Assembly (NCBI RefSeq): GCF_025965075.1
Contig: NZ_JAOPXQ010000098.1
Location: 1-41,403, forward strand
Direction of reading: 5' to 3'
From: Aeromicrobium sp.
GTDB taxonomy: Bacteria; Actinomycetota; Actinomycetes; Propionibacteriales; Nocardioidaceae
Length of the DNA stretch: 41,403 nucleotides
Position numbers and translations under genes: made by a program. This document shows positions 8,786 through 17,737 of the stretch, piece by piece. Every line of letters starts with the position of its first letter. The first letter of the stretch is position 1. The notes beneath the pieces were generated by a model. It saw only the letters and a list, made by a program, of their open reading frames with translations. It was not told the DNA's origin and did no database searches.

Positions 8786-9559
8786 GTGCTGATCCTGCTC
8801 CCCCCGTCCGAAGGCAAGACCCGGCCGGAGTCCGGGGCTCCCCTGGACCTCGACTCGCTGGCGTTCGGCGGCCTGACACCGGTGCGCGAGCTCCTGCTCC
8901 GCCACCTGGTCAAGCTCTGCCAGGGCAACGCCACGCGGGCCGCCGACGTGCTCGGCCTCGGCCCCACCCAGGCGGGGGCCGTCGCGGTCAACGCGGCCCT
9001 CACCGAGGAGCCGACCGCCCGGGCGGACGCGATCTACACCGGGGTCCTGTTCTCCGCCCTCGACCTGACCTCCCTCGACCACGACGCGCGCAAGCGTGCC
9101 GACGGGTCGATCGCAATCGCCAGCGCGTTGTTCGGGCTGCTCCGGCCCGACGACCTGATCCCGGCCTACCGCCTCTCCGGGACGGTCACCCTGCCCCGGC
9201 TCGGCACGGTGTCGGGCCGGTGGCGCACGCCCCTGCCCCGCGTCATGCGCGAGGAGACGGGTGACGGGCTGCTGGTCGACCTGCGCTCGGGCACCTACAC
9301 AGCGCTCGGCAAGCCCCCGGTCGAGCTCGCCGAGCGGACGGCCACGATGCGGGTGCTCCATGAGCACAACGGCACCCGCAAGGTCGTCAGCCACTTCAAC
9401 AAGGCCACCAAGGGACGCATCGTCCGGGGCCTGCTCGAGGCCGGGGCCGAGCCGCGCACCGTCGACGACCTCCAGGCCACACTGGCCGATCTCGGCTGGA
9501 CCATCGAGCGCGACGGCGGCCGCCTCGACGTCGTCGTCGAGGACGTGCCGCTCAGCTGA
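8786..9559 (+). CDS. yaaA: Peroxide stress protein YaaA (UPF0246/DUF328)
   Basis: MLILLPPSEGKTRPESGAPLDLDSLAF...NHFNKATKGRIVR-type motif (SHFNKATKGRIVRGLLE). Confidence 0.92.
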   Translation: MLILLPPSEGKTRPESGAPLDLDSLAFGGLTPVRELLLRHLVKLCQGNATRAADVLGLGPTQAGAVAVNAALTEEPTARADAIYTGVLFSALDLTSLDHDARKRADGSIAIASALFGLLRPDDLIPAYRLSGTVTLPRLGTVSGRWRTPLPRVMREETGDGLLVDLRSGTYTALGKPPVELAERTATMRVLHEHNGTRKVVSHFNKATKGRIVRGLLEAGAEPRTVDDLQATLADLGWTIERDGGRLDVVVEDVPLS

Positions 9560-9568
9560 CGGCGCCGC

Positions 9569-10672
9569 TCAGGGGACGAGGTTGAAGTTGCGCAGCGACG
9601 AGCCCCCATCGGGCCACCACTGGACCGTCGTGATCGACGCGGGAGCGAGCTCCATCTTGTAGATCACGCCGGCCGGGGCGTCGAGCGCCAGTCGGACCAG
9701 CATCTTGATCGGCGTGACGTGGCTGACCGCGACGACGGTCTGCCCGGCGTACGCCGACAGGATCCGGTCGCGGGTCGCGGAGACCCGCTCGAAGACCTGG
9801 TCGAACGCCTCTCCTCCCGGTGGCGCCACGGCGGTCGAGCCCAGCCAGTCGCGCATCTCGGTGGGCCAGCGCTCCTGGATCTCGGCGAACGTGCTGCCGT
9901 CCCAGTCGCCGAACGCGGTCTCGATCAGGCCCGGCTCGGTCTGCACGTCGAGGCCGAGCGTCCGGCCGACGGCGCCGGCGGTCTCCTGCGTCCGTCGCAT
10001 CGGCGAGGCGATGATCGCGTCGACACCGCCCAGCCGCTCCAGCCACTCCGCGGCGCGCTCCGCCTGCTCCTGCCCCGCCTCGGTCAGGCCGGGGTCGGCG
10101 CCCCCGCCGCCGCAGAACACCTTGCGCACGGTCGAGCCCGTGACCCCATGCCGCAGGAGGACCAGGGTCGTGGGCTCGCCCTTCGACGCGCTCCAGCCGG
10201 TGGCCTGTGCCGTCGGGGTCGTTCTCCCCGTGGAGTCGGCGGCGGCGACGCGTCCCGTGCCACCGGCCCGCTGGTCGTCGAGGGCGGCGTTGGCCAGCGC
10301 GTCGGCGGCCTGGTTGTCCTCGCGCGGGACCCACGTCCAGGTCACGCCGGCCGGGGCCAGCTGCCGGGCCTTCTGCGCCAGCGGCTTCATGTCCGGGTGC
10401 TTGACCCGCCAGCGGCCCGCCATCTGCTCGATGACGAGCTTGGAGTCCATCCGGACCTCGAGCGTCGCCTCGGGCGTGTGCTCAGCGAAGAGCTCGAGCC
10501 CGGCGATCAGGCCGGAGTACTCCGCGACGTTGTTGGTCGCCACGCCGATCGTCTCGCCCCGCTGGGCGATGACGACGCCGGTGCCGGCATCGCGGATCAA
10601 CGCGCCGTAGGAGGCAGGTCCAGGATTGCCGCGTGATCCTCCGTCTGCCTCGAGGATGACGCGTGAGGTCAC
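9569..10672 (-). CDS. Bifunctional RNase HI / histidine phosphatase (Rv2228c-like)
   Basis: N-term VTSRVILEADGGSRGNPGPASYGALI...NNVAEYSGLIAGLELF (RNase HI); C-term TTLVLLRHGVTGSTVRKVFCGGGGADPGLTEAGQ (phosphoglycerate mutase superfamily); GTG start overlaps upstream stop. Confidence 0.94.
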   Translation of the reverse strand: MTSRVILEADGGSRGNPGPASYGALIRDAGTGVVIAQRGETIGVATNNVAEYSGLIAGLELFAEHTPEATLEVRMDSKLVIEQMAGRWRVKHPDMKPLAQKARQLAPAGVTWTWVPREDNQAADALANAALDDQRAGGTGRVAAADSTGRTTPTAQATGWSASKGEPTTLVLLRHGVTGSTVRKVFCGGGGADPGLTEAGQEQAERAAEWLERLGGVDAIIASPMRRTQETAGAVGRTLGLDVQTEPGLIETAFGDWDGSTFAEIQERWPTEMRDWLGSTAVAPPGGEAFDQVFERVSATRDRILSAYAGQTVVAVSHVTPIKMLVRLALDAPAGVIYKMELAPASITTVQWWPDGGSSLRNFNLVP

Positions 10673-11412
10673 AGCCCTGACTCGGGCGTACGCACCAGGA
10701 TGCGGCTGCACTCGGGGCAGCGGAGGACCTCGTCGTCGGGTGCCGAGCCGAGCTCGCGCAGGTCGGCGCCGTTGATCTCGAGGCGGCAGCCCTCGCACCG
10801 GCGGGCGCGGAGCGCTGCGGCGCCCAGTCCGCCGTACTGCGCGCGGACCTTGTCGTAGACCGCGAGCAGGTCATCCGGGATCCACTCGGTGGAGGATGCG
10901 CGCTCGGCCTGGGCATCCTTGACCTGCTCGTCGATGACCGTCACGGCGGCGTCGCGCGTCGTGACCTTCTCGCGCAGGTCGGCCTTGAGGCTGTGCAGAT
11001 CGGCCTCGACCGCACCGAGGCGGCGCTGCGCGTCCTCGAGCTTCTCCATGACCTCGAGCTCGGCATCCTCGAGCGTGCCGATGCGGCGCTCGAGGGCGAC
11101 GAGCTCGTGCTGGAGGCTCTCCAGGTCCTTGGGGTTGGTGATCGCGCCGGAGTTGAGACGCTCCTCGTCGCGGGTGCGCCGGTTGCGCACGAGCTCGACC
11201 TCAGCGTCGGCCTTCTTCTGCTCGCGGGTCAGGTCGGACACCTCGGTGTCGAGCTCGACGCGCTGGCCGTCAAGCTCCTTGACCTGGACCTCCAGCTCGG
11301 TGATGGCCGCGTGCTCGGCGAGGTTGAGCTTGCGGTGCTGGAGCTGGGCAAGCATCGAGTCCTGGGCCTGGAGCTCCAGGAGTGCGGCTTGGGCAGTGGG
11401 GTCGGCTTTCAC
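10669..11412 (-). CDS. Coiled-coil zinc-ribbon protein (C4-type, Rv2229c-like)
   Basis: Long coiled coil, then RRCEGCRLEINGADLRELGSAPDDEVLRCPECSRILVR. Confidence 0.9.
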   Translation of the reverse strand: MKADPTAQAALLELQAQDSMLAQLQHRKLNLAEHAAITELEVQVKELDGQRVELDTEVSDLTREQKKADAEVELVRNRRTRDEERLNSGAITNPKDLESLQHELVALERRIGTLEDAELEVMEKLEDAQRRLGAVEADLHSLKADLREKVTTRDAAVTVIDEQVKDAQAERASSTEWIPDDLLAVYDKVRAQYGGLGAAALRARRCEGCRLEINGADLRELGSAPDDEVLRCPECSRILVRTPESGL

Positions 11413-11495
11413 AGACTTACCGTACCCGCTTCATGATGTCTGTCGCCCTGCCCTTGGGTCGGACCCCGGGATTGGCGGTTCACCGCACGCGAACT

Positions 11496-12320
11496 TCACT
11501 GCGATGGCAGGTGCGACGTCCACGGGTCGGTGACGATCTGCGACACGACGACATCGAGCCCGGGCAGGCGCCCGGTCAGCGCCTCCGCGGCGACGGGCAG
11601 CCAGGTCCACTCCGCCGACCAGTGCGGCACGTCGACCACGGCGCACGCGCCCGGTCGCTCGAGGTGCTCGCTGACCGGGTGGTGGCGGAGGTCGGAGGTC
11701 ACGTAGACATCCGCGCCGGCGGCGTCGGCCGTCGCCAGCAGGAAGTCGCCCGACCCGCCGCACACGGCCACGGTCGACACCGGCCGGTCCGGGTCACCGG
11801 CGACCCGGACCGCGCTGTGGTGGGCCGGCAGGGCGGCGGCGACGTGCTGGGCGAACGCCGACACCGTCGTCGGCTGGGCCAGCACGCCGATCCGGCCGCT
11901 GCCCCGGGCGGTGGTCTCGCCGGGGTCGAGCGGGTCCGGGTCGAGCGGACGTACGTCCTGGAGCCCGAGGGCGTACGCCATCGACTCCGAGACGCCGAGC
12001 GTCGGGCTGTCGGCGTTGGTGTGGCACGTGTGCAGCGCGATCCCGTTGCTGATCAGGGTGTGGACGACCCGACCCTTGGGCGAGGACGCCGCGACGGTCG
12101 TGACGCCCTTGAGCCACAGCGGGTGGTGGGTCAGGACCAGGTCGGCCCCGATCGCGACGGCCTCGTCCACGACGGCCTGGACCGGGTCGACCGCGAGCAG
12201 GACCTTCGTGACGGGGGCGTCCGGGTCGCCGGCGACGGTGCCGACGGCGTCCCAGTCGTCGGCCCACCGGGGGTCGTACAGGCTGTCGAGCACGGCGACG
12301 ACATCACGCAACGAGGACAT
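11496..12320 (-). CDS. Nif3-like dinuclear metal centre protein
   Basis: VVAVLDSLYDPRWADDWDAVGTVAGDPDAPVTKVLLAVDP...GADLVLTHHPLWLKGV...GIALHTCHTNADS. Confidence 0.93.
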   Translation of the reverse strand: MSSLRDVVAVLDSLYDPRWADDWDAVGTVAGDPDAPVTKVLLAVDPVQAVVDEAVAIGADLVLTHHPLWLKGVTTVAASSPKGRVVHTLISNGIALHTCHTNADSPTLGVSESMAYALGLQDVRPLDPDPLDPGETTARGSGRIGVLAQPTTVSAFAQHVAAALPAHHSAVRVAGDPDRPVSTVAVCGGSGDFLLATADAAGADVYVTSDLRHHPVSEHLERPGACAVVDVPHWSAEWTWLPVAAEALTGRLPGLDVVVSQIVTDPWTSHLPSQ

Positions 12321-12336
12321 GCCCGGCAGCCTATTC

Positions 12337-12366
12337 GCTCCCGCTCCTTGAGCTTGTCGAAAGGTC
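12337..12366. repeat. Candidate dispersed intergenic repeat fragment (cgctccttgagcttgtcgaaagg type)
   Basis: gctcccgctccttgagcttgtcgaaaggtc; motif ctttcgacaagctcaagg resembles a repeat I recall from actinobacterial intergenic DNA. Confidence 0.5.
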
Positions 12367-13375
12367 AGGTCGGCCGCGACGACGGCGTCTGCTGGCCCGT
12401 CAGCGAGGCGTCACGCACGACGACGTCGCCCAGCGCGTCGTCGATCGCCGCCATGACGTCGTCGCCCAGCGTGATGCCGGAGGCCCTCGCGTTGTCGGTG
12501 ACCTGCTCGGGGCGGGAGGCCCCGACGATCGCCGCGGAGACGTTGGGGTGCCGGAGCACCCAGGCGACCGCGAGCTGCGCCATCGTGACGTCGGCGGCCT
12601 GCGCGATCGGCTCCAGGCGGGCGACCGCCTCGAGCACGTCGTCCCGGAGCCAGCGGCTGATCATGTTGGACCCGCCCTGCGCGTCGGTCGCGCGGGAGCC
12701 CTCGGGCACCGGCTGGCCGGGCTTGTACTTGCCGGTCAGCACACCCTGCGCGATCGGTGACCACACGATCTGGCCCAGTCCCAGCTCCTCGCTGGTCGGG
12801 ACGACCTCGTCCTCGATGACTCGCCACAGCATCGAGTACTGCGGTTGGCTCGAGATCAGCGAGATGCCCAGGTCCTGGGCGAGGGCGTGGCCGTCGCGGA
12901 TCTGCTCGGCGGTCCACTCCGAGACCCCGATGTAGAGCGCCTTGCCGGACCGGACGACATCGGCGAAAGCCTGCATCGTCTCCTCGAGCGGCGTCTCGAT
13001 GTCGTACCGGTGGGCCTGGTAGAGGTCGACGTAGTCGGTCTGCAGCCGGGTCAGCGAGCCGTTGATCGACTCCATGATGTGCTTGCGCGACAGGCCGGAG
13101 TCGTTGGGTCCGCCCGGGCCGGTCGGCCAGTAGACCTTGGTCAGGATCTCGACCGACTCGCGACGCTCGCCGGCCAGGGCGCGGCCGAGGACCGACTCGG
13201 CCTTCGTGTTGGCGTAGACGTCGGCCGTGTCGAAGGTCGTGATGCCCTCCTCGAGGGCCTGCCGCACACACGCGGTCGCGGCGTCCTCCTCGACCTGCGA
13301 TCCGTGGGTCAGCCAGTTGCCGTAGGCGATCTCCGAGACCTTGAGACCGCTGTTGCCGAGATATCGATGCTCCAT
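12365..13375 (-). CDS. Aldo/keto reductase (voltage-gated K+ channel beta-subunit-like)
   Basis: MEHRYLGNSGLKVSEIAYGNWLTHGSQVEEDAATACVRQALEEGITTFDTADVYANTKAESVLGRAL. Confidence 0.93.
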   Translation of the reverse strand: MEHRYLGNSGLKVSEIAYGNWLTHGSQVEEDAATACVRQALEEGITTFDTADVYANTKAESVLGRALAGERRESVEILTKVYWPTGPGGPNDSGLSRKHIMESINGSLTRLQTDYVDLYQAHRYDIETPLEETMQAFADVVRSGKALYIGVSEWTAEQIRDGHALAQDLGISLISSQPQYSMLWRVIEDEVVPTSEELGLGQIVWSPIAQGVLTGKYKPGQPVPEGSRATDAQGGSNMISRWLRDDVLEAVARLEPIAQAADVTMAQLAVAWVLRHPNVSAAIVGASRPEQVTDNARASGITLGDDVMAAIDDALGDVVVRDASLTGQQTPSSRPT

Positions 13376-13447
13376 GCGTCCAACGTACGACCTGTCACAA
13401 CTCGCCGGACCGGAGCTGGGACCGGGACCGGGCGTGAGCGGTGCGGA

Positions 13448-15547
13448 TCAGGCGACGACGGCCAGGGCCAGCGGGAGCACGGGACCCGACCCGGCGCGCC
13501 GGAGCTCCCGGGCCGCGACGGTCAACGTCCACCGGCTGTCGACCCGGTCGTCGACCAGCAGGACCGGCGCCCCGCCGAGGCCGCGGAGGCGCTCGGCGAG
13601 GTCCGGGCCGACCGCGAACGATCCCCACACGCCGCCGAGCCGGTAGGCGCTGTTGCCGCCGGACTCGCCGGTCGGGCCGTCGCCGACAAGGTCGAGCGAG
13701 CCGAGGTCCTCGAGCCGGCCGATCCGGGCGATGCCCCGGGCCAGGGTGTCGACGAGCTGCGGCTTGGACCGGGACGGGATGCTGACGACCGCCGCCGGCC
13801 GCTCGGTCCAGCCCCAGTCCTTCAGCACCCGGACGCAGGCCCCCAGCAGGTCGTCGGTGACCGGGACGTCCGGCGCGCCGGCGGCGAACAGCTCGCGCAG
13901 CACGCCGCCCCAGCCGAGATCCGTCAGCCGGGCGACGGCCCGGCCCGGCTCCGCCCGCTCGTCCTTGGCGATGTTGCCCGAGGCCACCGACCCCTTGGGC
14001 CACTGCGCACGCGGGTCGATCTCGACGCCGACCCGGTCCAGCGTGCTCGACGCGGTCGCGGCAGCGGCGTCGTCGACACCAGTGGGGAACCACGGCGCGG
14101 TGCAGTTGTCGCACCGGCCGCACGGGCTCGCGGTCGGGTCGTCGAGATCGCTCTGCAGCATCTCCATCCGGCAGGACGTGGAACGTTCGTAGGTCAGCAT
14201 CGACTGCGCCTCGACCGAGCGGGCCTCGGCGATCCGCTCATAGCGCTCCCGGTCGTACGTCCACGGCTGTCCCGTCGCGACCCAGCCGCCCTGGACCCGG
14301 CGGACGGCACCGTCGACGTCGAGCACCTTGAGCAGCAGCTCGAGCGGGGTGCGACGGATGTTGACGAGGGCCTCGAGCGCCGGGGTCGAGAGGGCCTCGT
14401 CGGTGCGGAGCTCCCCGATGACCTGGGCGGCCCGCTCCTCGGTCGGCATCGAGGCGGTCGCGAAGTAGCGCCAGATGTCCTGGTCCTCACGGCCCGGCAG
14501 GAGCAGCACGTCGGCGTTGTCCGTCGCACGGCCGGCGCGGCCGACCTGCTGGTAGTAGGCGACCGGCGACGACGGCGCGCCCAGGTGGATGACGAAACCC
14601 AGATCGGGCTTGTCGAAGCCCATCCCGAGCGCGCTGGTCGCCACCAGCGCCTTGATCTCGTTGTCCTTGAGCTGGCGCTCGAGCTGCTCACGCTGCTCGG
14701 GGTCGGTGCGGCCGGTGTAGGCCCGGACGGCGTGGCCCCCGTCGCGCAGCAGCCGGGCCGTGTCCTCCGCCGCGGAGACCGTCAATGCATAGATGATGCC
14801 GCTGCCGGGCAGCTCGGCCAGGTGACTCAGCAGCCAGCCGAGCCGCTCGCGCGGGCCCGCGAGCTCGAGGACGCCGAGGCGCAGCGACGTGCGTGCGAGG
14901 GACCCGCGGATCGTCAGCACCTCGCCGACGGCACCGAGCTGCTCGGCGACGTCGGTCACGACCCGCGCGTTGGCGGTCGCCGTCGTCGCCAGCACCGGCA
15001 GGTCGGGGGGCAGCTGCGCGATGAGCTCGGCGAGCCGGCGATAGTCGGGGCGGAAGTCGTGTCCCCAGTCCGAGATGCAGTGTGCCTCGTCGACGACCAG
15101 CATGCCCATCCGCTCGATCAGCGCCGGCAGCTGCTCGTCGCGGAACCTCGGGTTGTTGAGCCGCTCCGGCGACACCAGCAGGATGTCGACCTCGTCGGCG
15201 GCGAGCCGGGCGCGCGTCTGCTCCCACTCGTGCGGATTGGCGGAGTTGATCGCGACCGCCCGCACCCCGGCTCGCTCCGCGGCCGCGACCTGGTCGCGCA
15301 TCAACGCCAGGAGCGGTGACACCAGCAGGGTCGGACCCGCGCCGCGCTGGCGGAGCAGCAGTGTCGAGATGAAGTAGACCGCCGACTTGCCCCAGCCGGT
15401 GCGCTGCACGACGAGAGCGCGGCGGTGCCCGTCGACCAGGGCCTCGATCGCCTCGAGCTGGCCCTCGTGGAAGACCGCGTCGTCGCGACCGGTCAGCCTG
15501 CGGAGCGCGGAGGAGGCGTCGGTCTCGGTGGTCGTCGAAGAAGGCAT
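13448..15547 (-). CDS. recQ: RecQ-family ATP-dependent DNA helicase with C-terminal phosphoribosyltransferase-like region
   Basis: LVVQRTGWGKSAVYFISTLLL (Walker A variant), VVDEAHCISDWGHDFRPDYRRL, GRAGR, Zn cluster CRMEML..CGRCDNC; C-term VLLVDDRVDSRWTLTVAARELRRAG. Confidence 0.93.
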   Translation of the reverse strand: MPSSTTTETDASSALRRLTGRDDAVFHEGQLEAIEALVDGHRRALVVQRTGWGKSAVYFISTLLLRQRGAGPTLLVSPLLALMRDQVAAAERAGVRAVAINSANPHEWEQTRARLAADEVDILLVSPERLNNPRFRDEQLPALIERMGMLVVDEAHCISDWGHDFRPDYRRLAELIAQLPPDLPVLATTATANARVVTDVAEQLGAVGEVLTIRGSLARTSLRLGVLELAGPRERLGWLLSHLAELPGSGIIYALTVSAAEDTARLLRDGGHAVRAYTGRTDPEQREQLERQLKDNEIKALVATSALGMGFDKPDLGFVIHLGAPSSPVAYYQQVGRAGRATDNADVLLLPGREDQDIWRYFATASMPTEERAAQVIGELRTDEALSTPALEALVNIRRTPLELLLKVLDVDGAVRRVQGGWVATGQPWTYDRERYERIAEARSVEAQSMLTYERSTSCRMEMLQSDLDDPTASPCGRCDNCTAPWFPTGVDDAAAATASSTLDRVGVEIDPRAQWPKGSVASGNIAKDERAEPGRAVARLTDLGWGGVLRELFAAGAPDVPVTDDLLGACVRVLKDWGWTERPAAVVSIPSRSKPQLVDTLARGIARIGRLEDLGSLDLVGDGPTGESGGNSAYRLGGVWGSFAVGPDLAERLRGLGGAPVLLVDDRVDSRWTLTVAARELRRAGSGPVLPLALAVVA

Positions 15548-15559
15548 GCCTGCATCGTG

Positions 15560-16339
15560 TCAGGCTCCGCCGACACCCCGTCCTCCGACGACCGCGGTGC
15601 CGTCGAGGTCCTCGTCGCGGACCGCCCTGGGCACCAGTCCGCCGCCGCGGAACGCCGCCGCGGTCAGCGCCGCCTGTCGAACGCTCGTCTCGACCAGCAG
15701 CCGTCCGCCGGGCGCCAGCCAGTCCCCCGCCGCGGCCGAGACCCGCCGGTGCAGGTCGACGCCGTCCGTGCCGCCGTCCAGCGCGACCCGAGGCTCGTGG
15801 TCCCGTGCCTCCGGCGGCATCAGCGCGATCGCGTCGGTGGGTACGTACGGGGCGTTGACCACCAGCAGGTCGACCCGGCCGCGCAGCGTCGTGGGCAGCG
15901 CGTCGAGAAGGTCGCCCGCCAGCACGGTCCCGCCCAGCGGCTCGACGTTGCGTCGCGCGCAGGCGACGGCGACCGGCTCGATGTCGGCGGCGTACAGCTC
16001 CAGTCCCGGGAGCCGGGCCGCCAGCGCGACGGCGACCGCCCCGGTGCCGCAGCACAGGTCGACCACGACCGACCCCGGCTCGAGCCCGCGCAGGCCCTCG
16101 CGGACGAGCACCCCCGTGCGGACCCGCGGCACGAAGACGCCGGGGTCCACCAGGATCCGCTGCCCGCAGAACTCGGCCCAGCCCACGACAACCTCGAGCG
16201 GCTCTCCGGCGACGCGGCGCACCAGCTTCGTCTCCAGCTCGTCCGGGGTCGGAGCCGACCCGAGGAGGATGCTCGCCTCGTCCTCGGCGAAGACGCTGCC
16301 GGCGGCGCGCAACCGCGCCACGATCTCGGCCTCGTCCAT
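15560..16339 (-). CDS. PrmC-related putative protein N5-glutamine methyltransferase
   Basis: VVDLCCGTGAVAVALAAR (SAM motif I), VNAPYVPTDAIALMPPEARDHEPRVALDGG; alternative ATG at 16348. Confidence 0.88.
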   Translation of the reverse strand: MDEAEIVARLRAAGSVFAEDEASILLGSAPTPDELETKLVRRVAGEPLEVVVGWAEFCGQRILVDPGVFVPRVRTGVLVREGLRGLEPGSVVVDLCCGTGAVAVALAARLPGLELYAADIEPVAVACARRNVEPLGGTVLAGDLLDALPTTLRGRVDLLVVNAPYVPTDAIALMPPEARDHEPRVALDGGTDGVDLHRRVSAAAGDWLAPGGRLLVETSVRQAALTAAAFRGGGLVPRAVRDEDLDGTAVVGGRGVGGA

Positions 16340-16395
16340 GCCGAACATCGTGGCAGACGTTGGCGGCGCGTCATCCGATCGGCGACAGTGATCCC

Positions 16396-16770
16396 ATGCG
16401 ACCACGCCTCCTCGTGCCGGCACTCGTGCTGACCGCCGCCACCGCTGCGGCCTGCTCGGACGGGTCCGGCGAGACGCCGACGGTCCGGGTCGCTCCCGAC
16501 ACCCGGTGTGACCAGGACGACGCGTCGGACGATGCCAAGGACACTGTCGAGCGCGTCGGAGGACTGCGCACGGAGGACTTCGTCGTGAGGTTCGCCGAGA
16601 GCACCCGGCTGGGCGTCGTCGCGCTCGTGGACGGCGACATCGGCACGGCGTACGAACGGCTGCACGGGACGTACGGTGTCGCGGTCGTCGGCCGGAGCGA
16701 GGACAAGGACGCGGACCACGTGACGGGCTTCCAGCAGGTCCGCGAGCTGGTCGACGCGTTCTGCCGCTGA
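16396..16770 (+). CDS. Putative lipoprotein of unknown function
   Basis: MRPRLLVPALVLTAATAAACSDGSGE: signal peptide and lipobox. Confidence 0.7.
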   Translation: MRPRLLVPALVLTAATAAACSDGSGETPTVRVAPDTRCDQDDASDDAKDTVERVGGLRTEDFVVRFAESTRLGVVALVDGDIGTAYERLHGTYGVAVVGRSEDKDADHVTGFQQVRELVDAFCR

Positions 16771-16784
16771 GCGGCCGTCCGAGC

Positions 16785-16855
16785 TCGACGATTGCCCCGA
16801 CCAAAGAGCAGTCAGGGCAACCGTCGATGGTGGGCGAAGAGGGACTCGATCCCCC
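16785..16855 (-). repeat. Degenerate copy of the tRNA-Val 3' end plus downstream hairpin
   Basis: 71 bp matching 16922-16992 with 3 mismatches, offset 137 bp; includes gcgaagagggactcga from the acceptor/T arm. Confidence 0.9.
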
Positions 16856-16920
16856 AAGCACTCCGCTGCGCTCCGTGCAGGGGGTACCCCCACCCAAGGG
16901 GTTCTCGTGCTCGGTCCGAG

Positions 16921-16965
16921 ATCGACGGTTGCCCCGACCAAAGAACAGTCAGGGCAACCGTCGAT
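16921..16965 (-). terminator. Hairpin directly downstream of tRNA-Val, likely terminator
   Basis: 14-bp perfect arms atcgacggttgccc (16921-16934) and gggcaaccgtcgat (16952-16965). Confidence 0.75.
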
Positions 16966-17041
16966 GGTGGGCGAAGAGGGACTCGAACCCCCGACCTTCC
17001 GGGTGTAAACCGGATGCTCTAACCAACTGAGCTATTCGCCC
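16965..17041 (-). tRNA. tRNA-Val (anticodon TAC), CCA encoded
   Basis: GGGCGAATAGCTCAGTTGGTTAGAGCATCCGGTTTACACCCGGAAGGTCGGGGGTTCGAGTCCCTCTTCGCCCACCA; anticodon loop TTTACAC. Confidence 0.96.
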
Positions 17042-17257
17042 TCAGGACCAGGCGAAACGTTACCGCAGTCGCGCCGTTCGCCCCGAATTCTCGGGGGCCC
17101 CACCACGCAAAGGCCACGACTGCCAAGGTCTCGGGTCCCTGGCAGCCGCAGCAACCTCATCAAACCGCATCGCCGGGGCGAGGCGCAGCCAATTGCGGAG
17201 ATTGAACGCCTTGTGCGGCACTTTTCTCAGAAAGGAACGCCTCAGGGACGGCCTGTC

Positions 17258-17716
17258 TCAGGAAAGGCCGGCCAGGGCGGTGCGGTAGTCGCCGAGATCG
17301 CGCGCCTCGCCGATCCCGTTGACGACCTGCCACTGCAGGATGCCCTCACGATCGATCACGAACGTGCCGCGGTTGGGCGCGCCGGCACCGTCGTTGAAGG
17401 TGCCGTACGCCCGCGACACGTCGCCGTGCGGCCAGAAGTCGCTGAGCACCGAGAACGTGTAGCCGTCCCGCTCCGCGAAGGCCCGGTTGGAGAAGAAGTG
17501 GTCGCACGAGACCGCCAGGATCTCGGCGTCCTCGGTCTGGAACTCACCGAGGTTGTCACGGAGCTCGCACAGCTCACCGGTGCAGATGCCGCTGAAGGCG
17601 AAGGGGAAGAAGACCAGCACGACGTTCTTGCCGCGGAACGACGACAGCGAGATGTCCTCGCCGTGCTGGTTCTTGAGGGTGAAGTCGGGTGCCTTGTCTC
17701 CGATGCTGAGTGTCAT
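17258..17716 (-). CDS. Peroxiredoxin (AhpE-like)
   Basis: MTLSIGDKAPDFTLKNQHGEDISLSSFRGKNVVLVFFPFAFSGICTGELCELRDN. Confidence 0.94.
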   Translation of the reverse strand: MTLSIGDKAPDFTLKNQHGEDISLSSFRGKNVVLVFFPFAFSGICTGELCELRDNLGEFQTEDAEILAVSCDHFFSNRAFAERDGYTFSVLSDFWPHGDVSRAYGTFNDGAGAPNRGTFVIDREGILQWQVVNGIGEARDLGDYRTALAGLS

Positions 17717-17737
17717 GCCCAGCAGCGTAGGGGCACC

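Noticed and set aside
9569-10672. RNase H-phosphatase fusion as a new architecture
   Set aside because: Known actinobacterial bifunctional protein (Rv2228c-type); the zinc-ribbon/Nif3 neighbourhood is also conserved
12845-15319. 824-aa plus-strand ORF
   Set aside because: Antisense to recQ and the AKR gene; GC-skewed shadow frame
15560-16339. NAPY in place of NPPY in the PrmC-like methyltransferase as a novel active site
   Set aside because: NAPYVPT appears to be normal for the PrmC-related actinobacterial family as I recall it, so not a new variant
16792-17030. Short ORFs over the tRNA-Val region (e.g. 76 and 67 aa)
   Set aside because: Translation artefacts of the duplicated tRNA and terminator DNA
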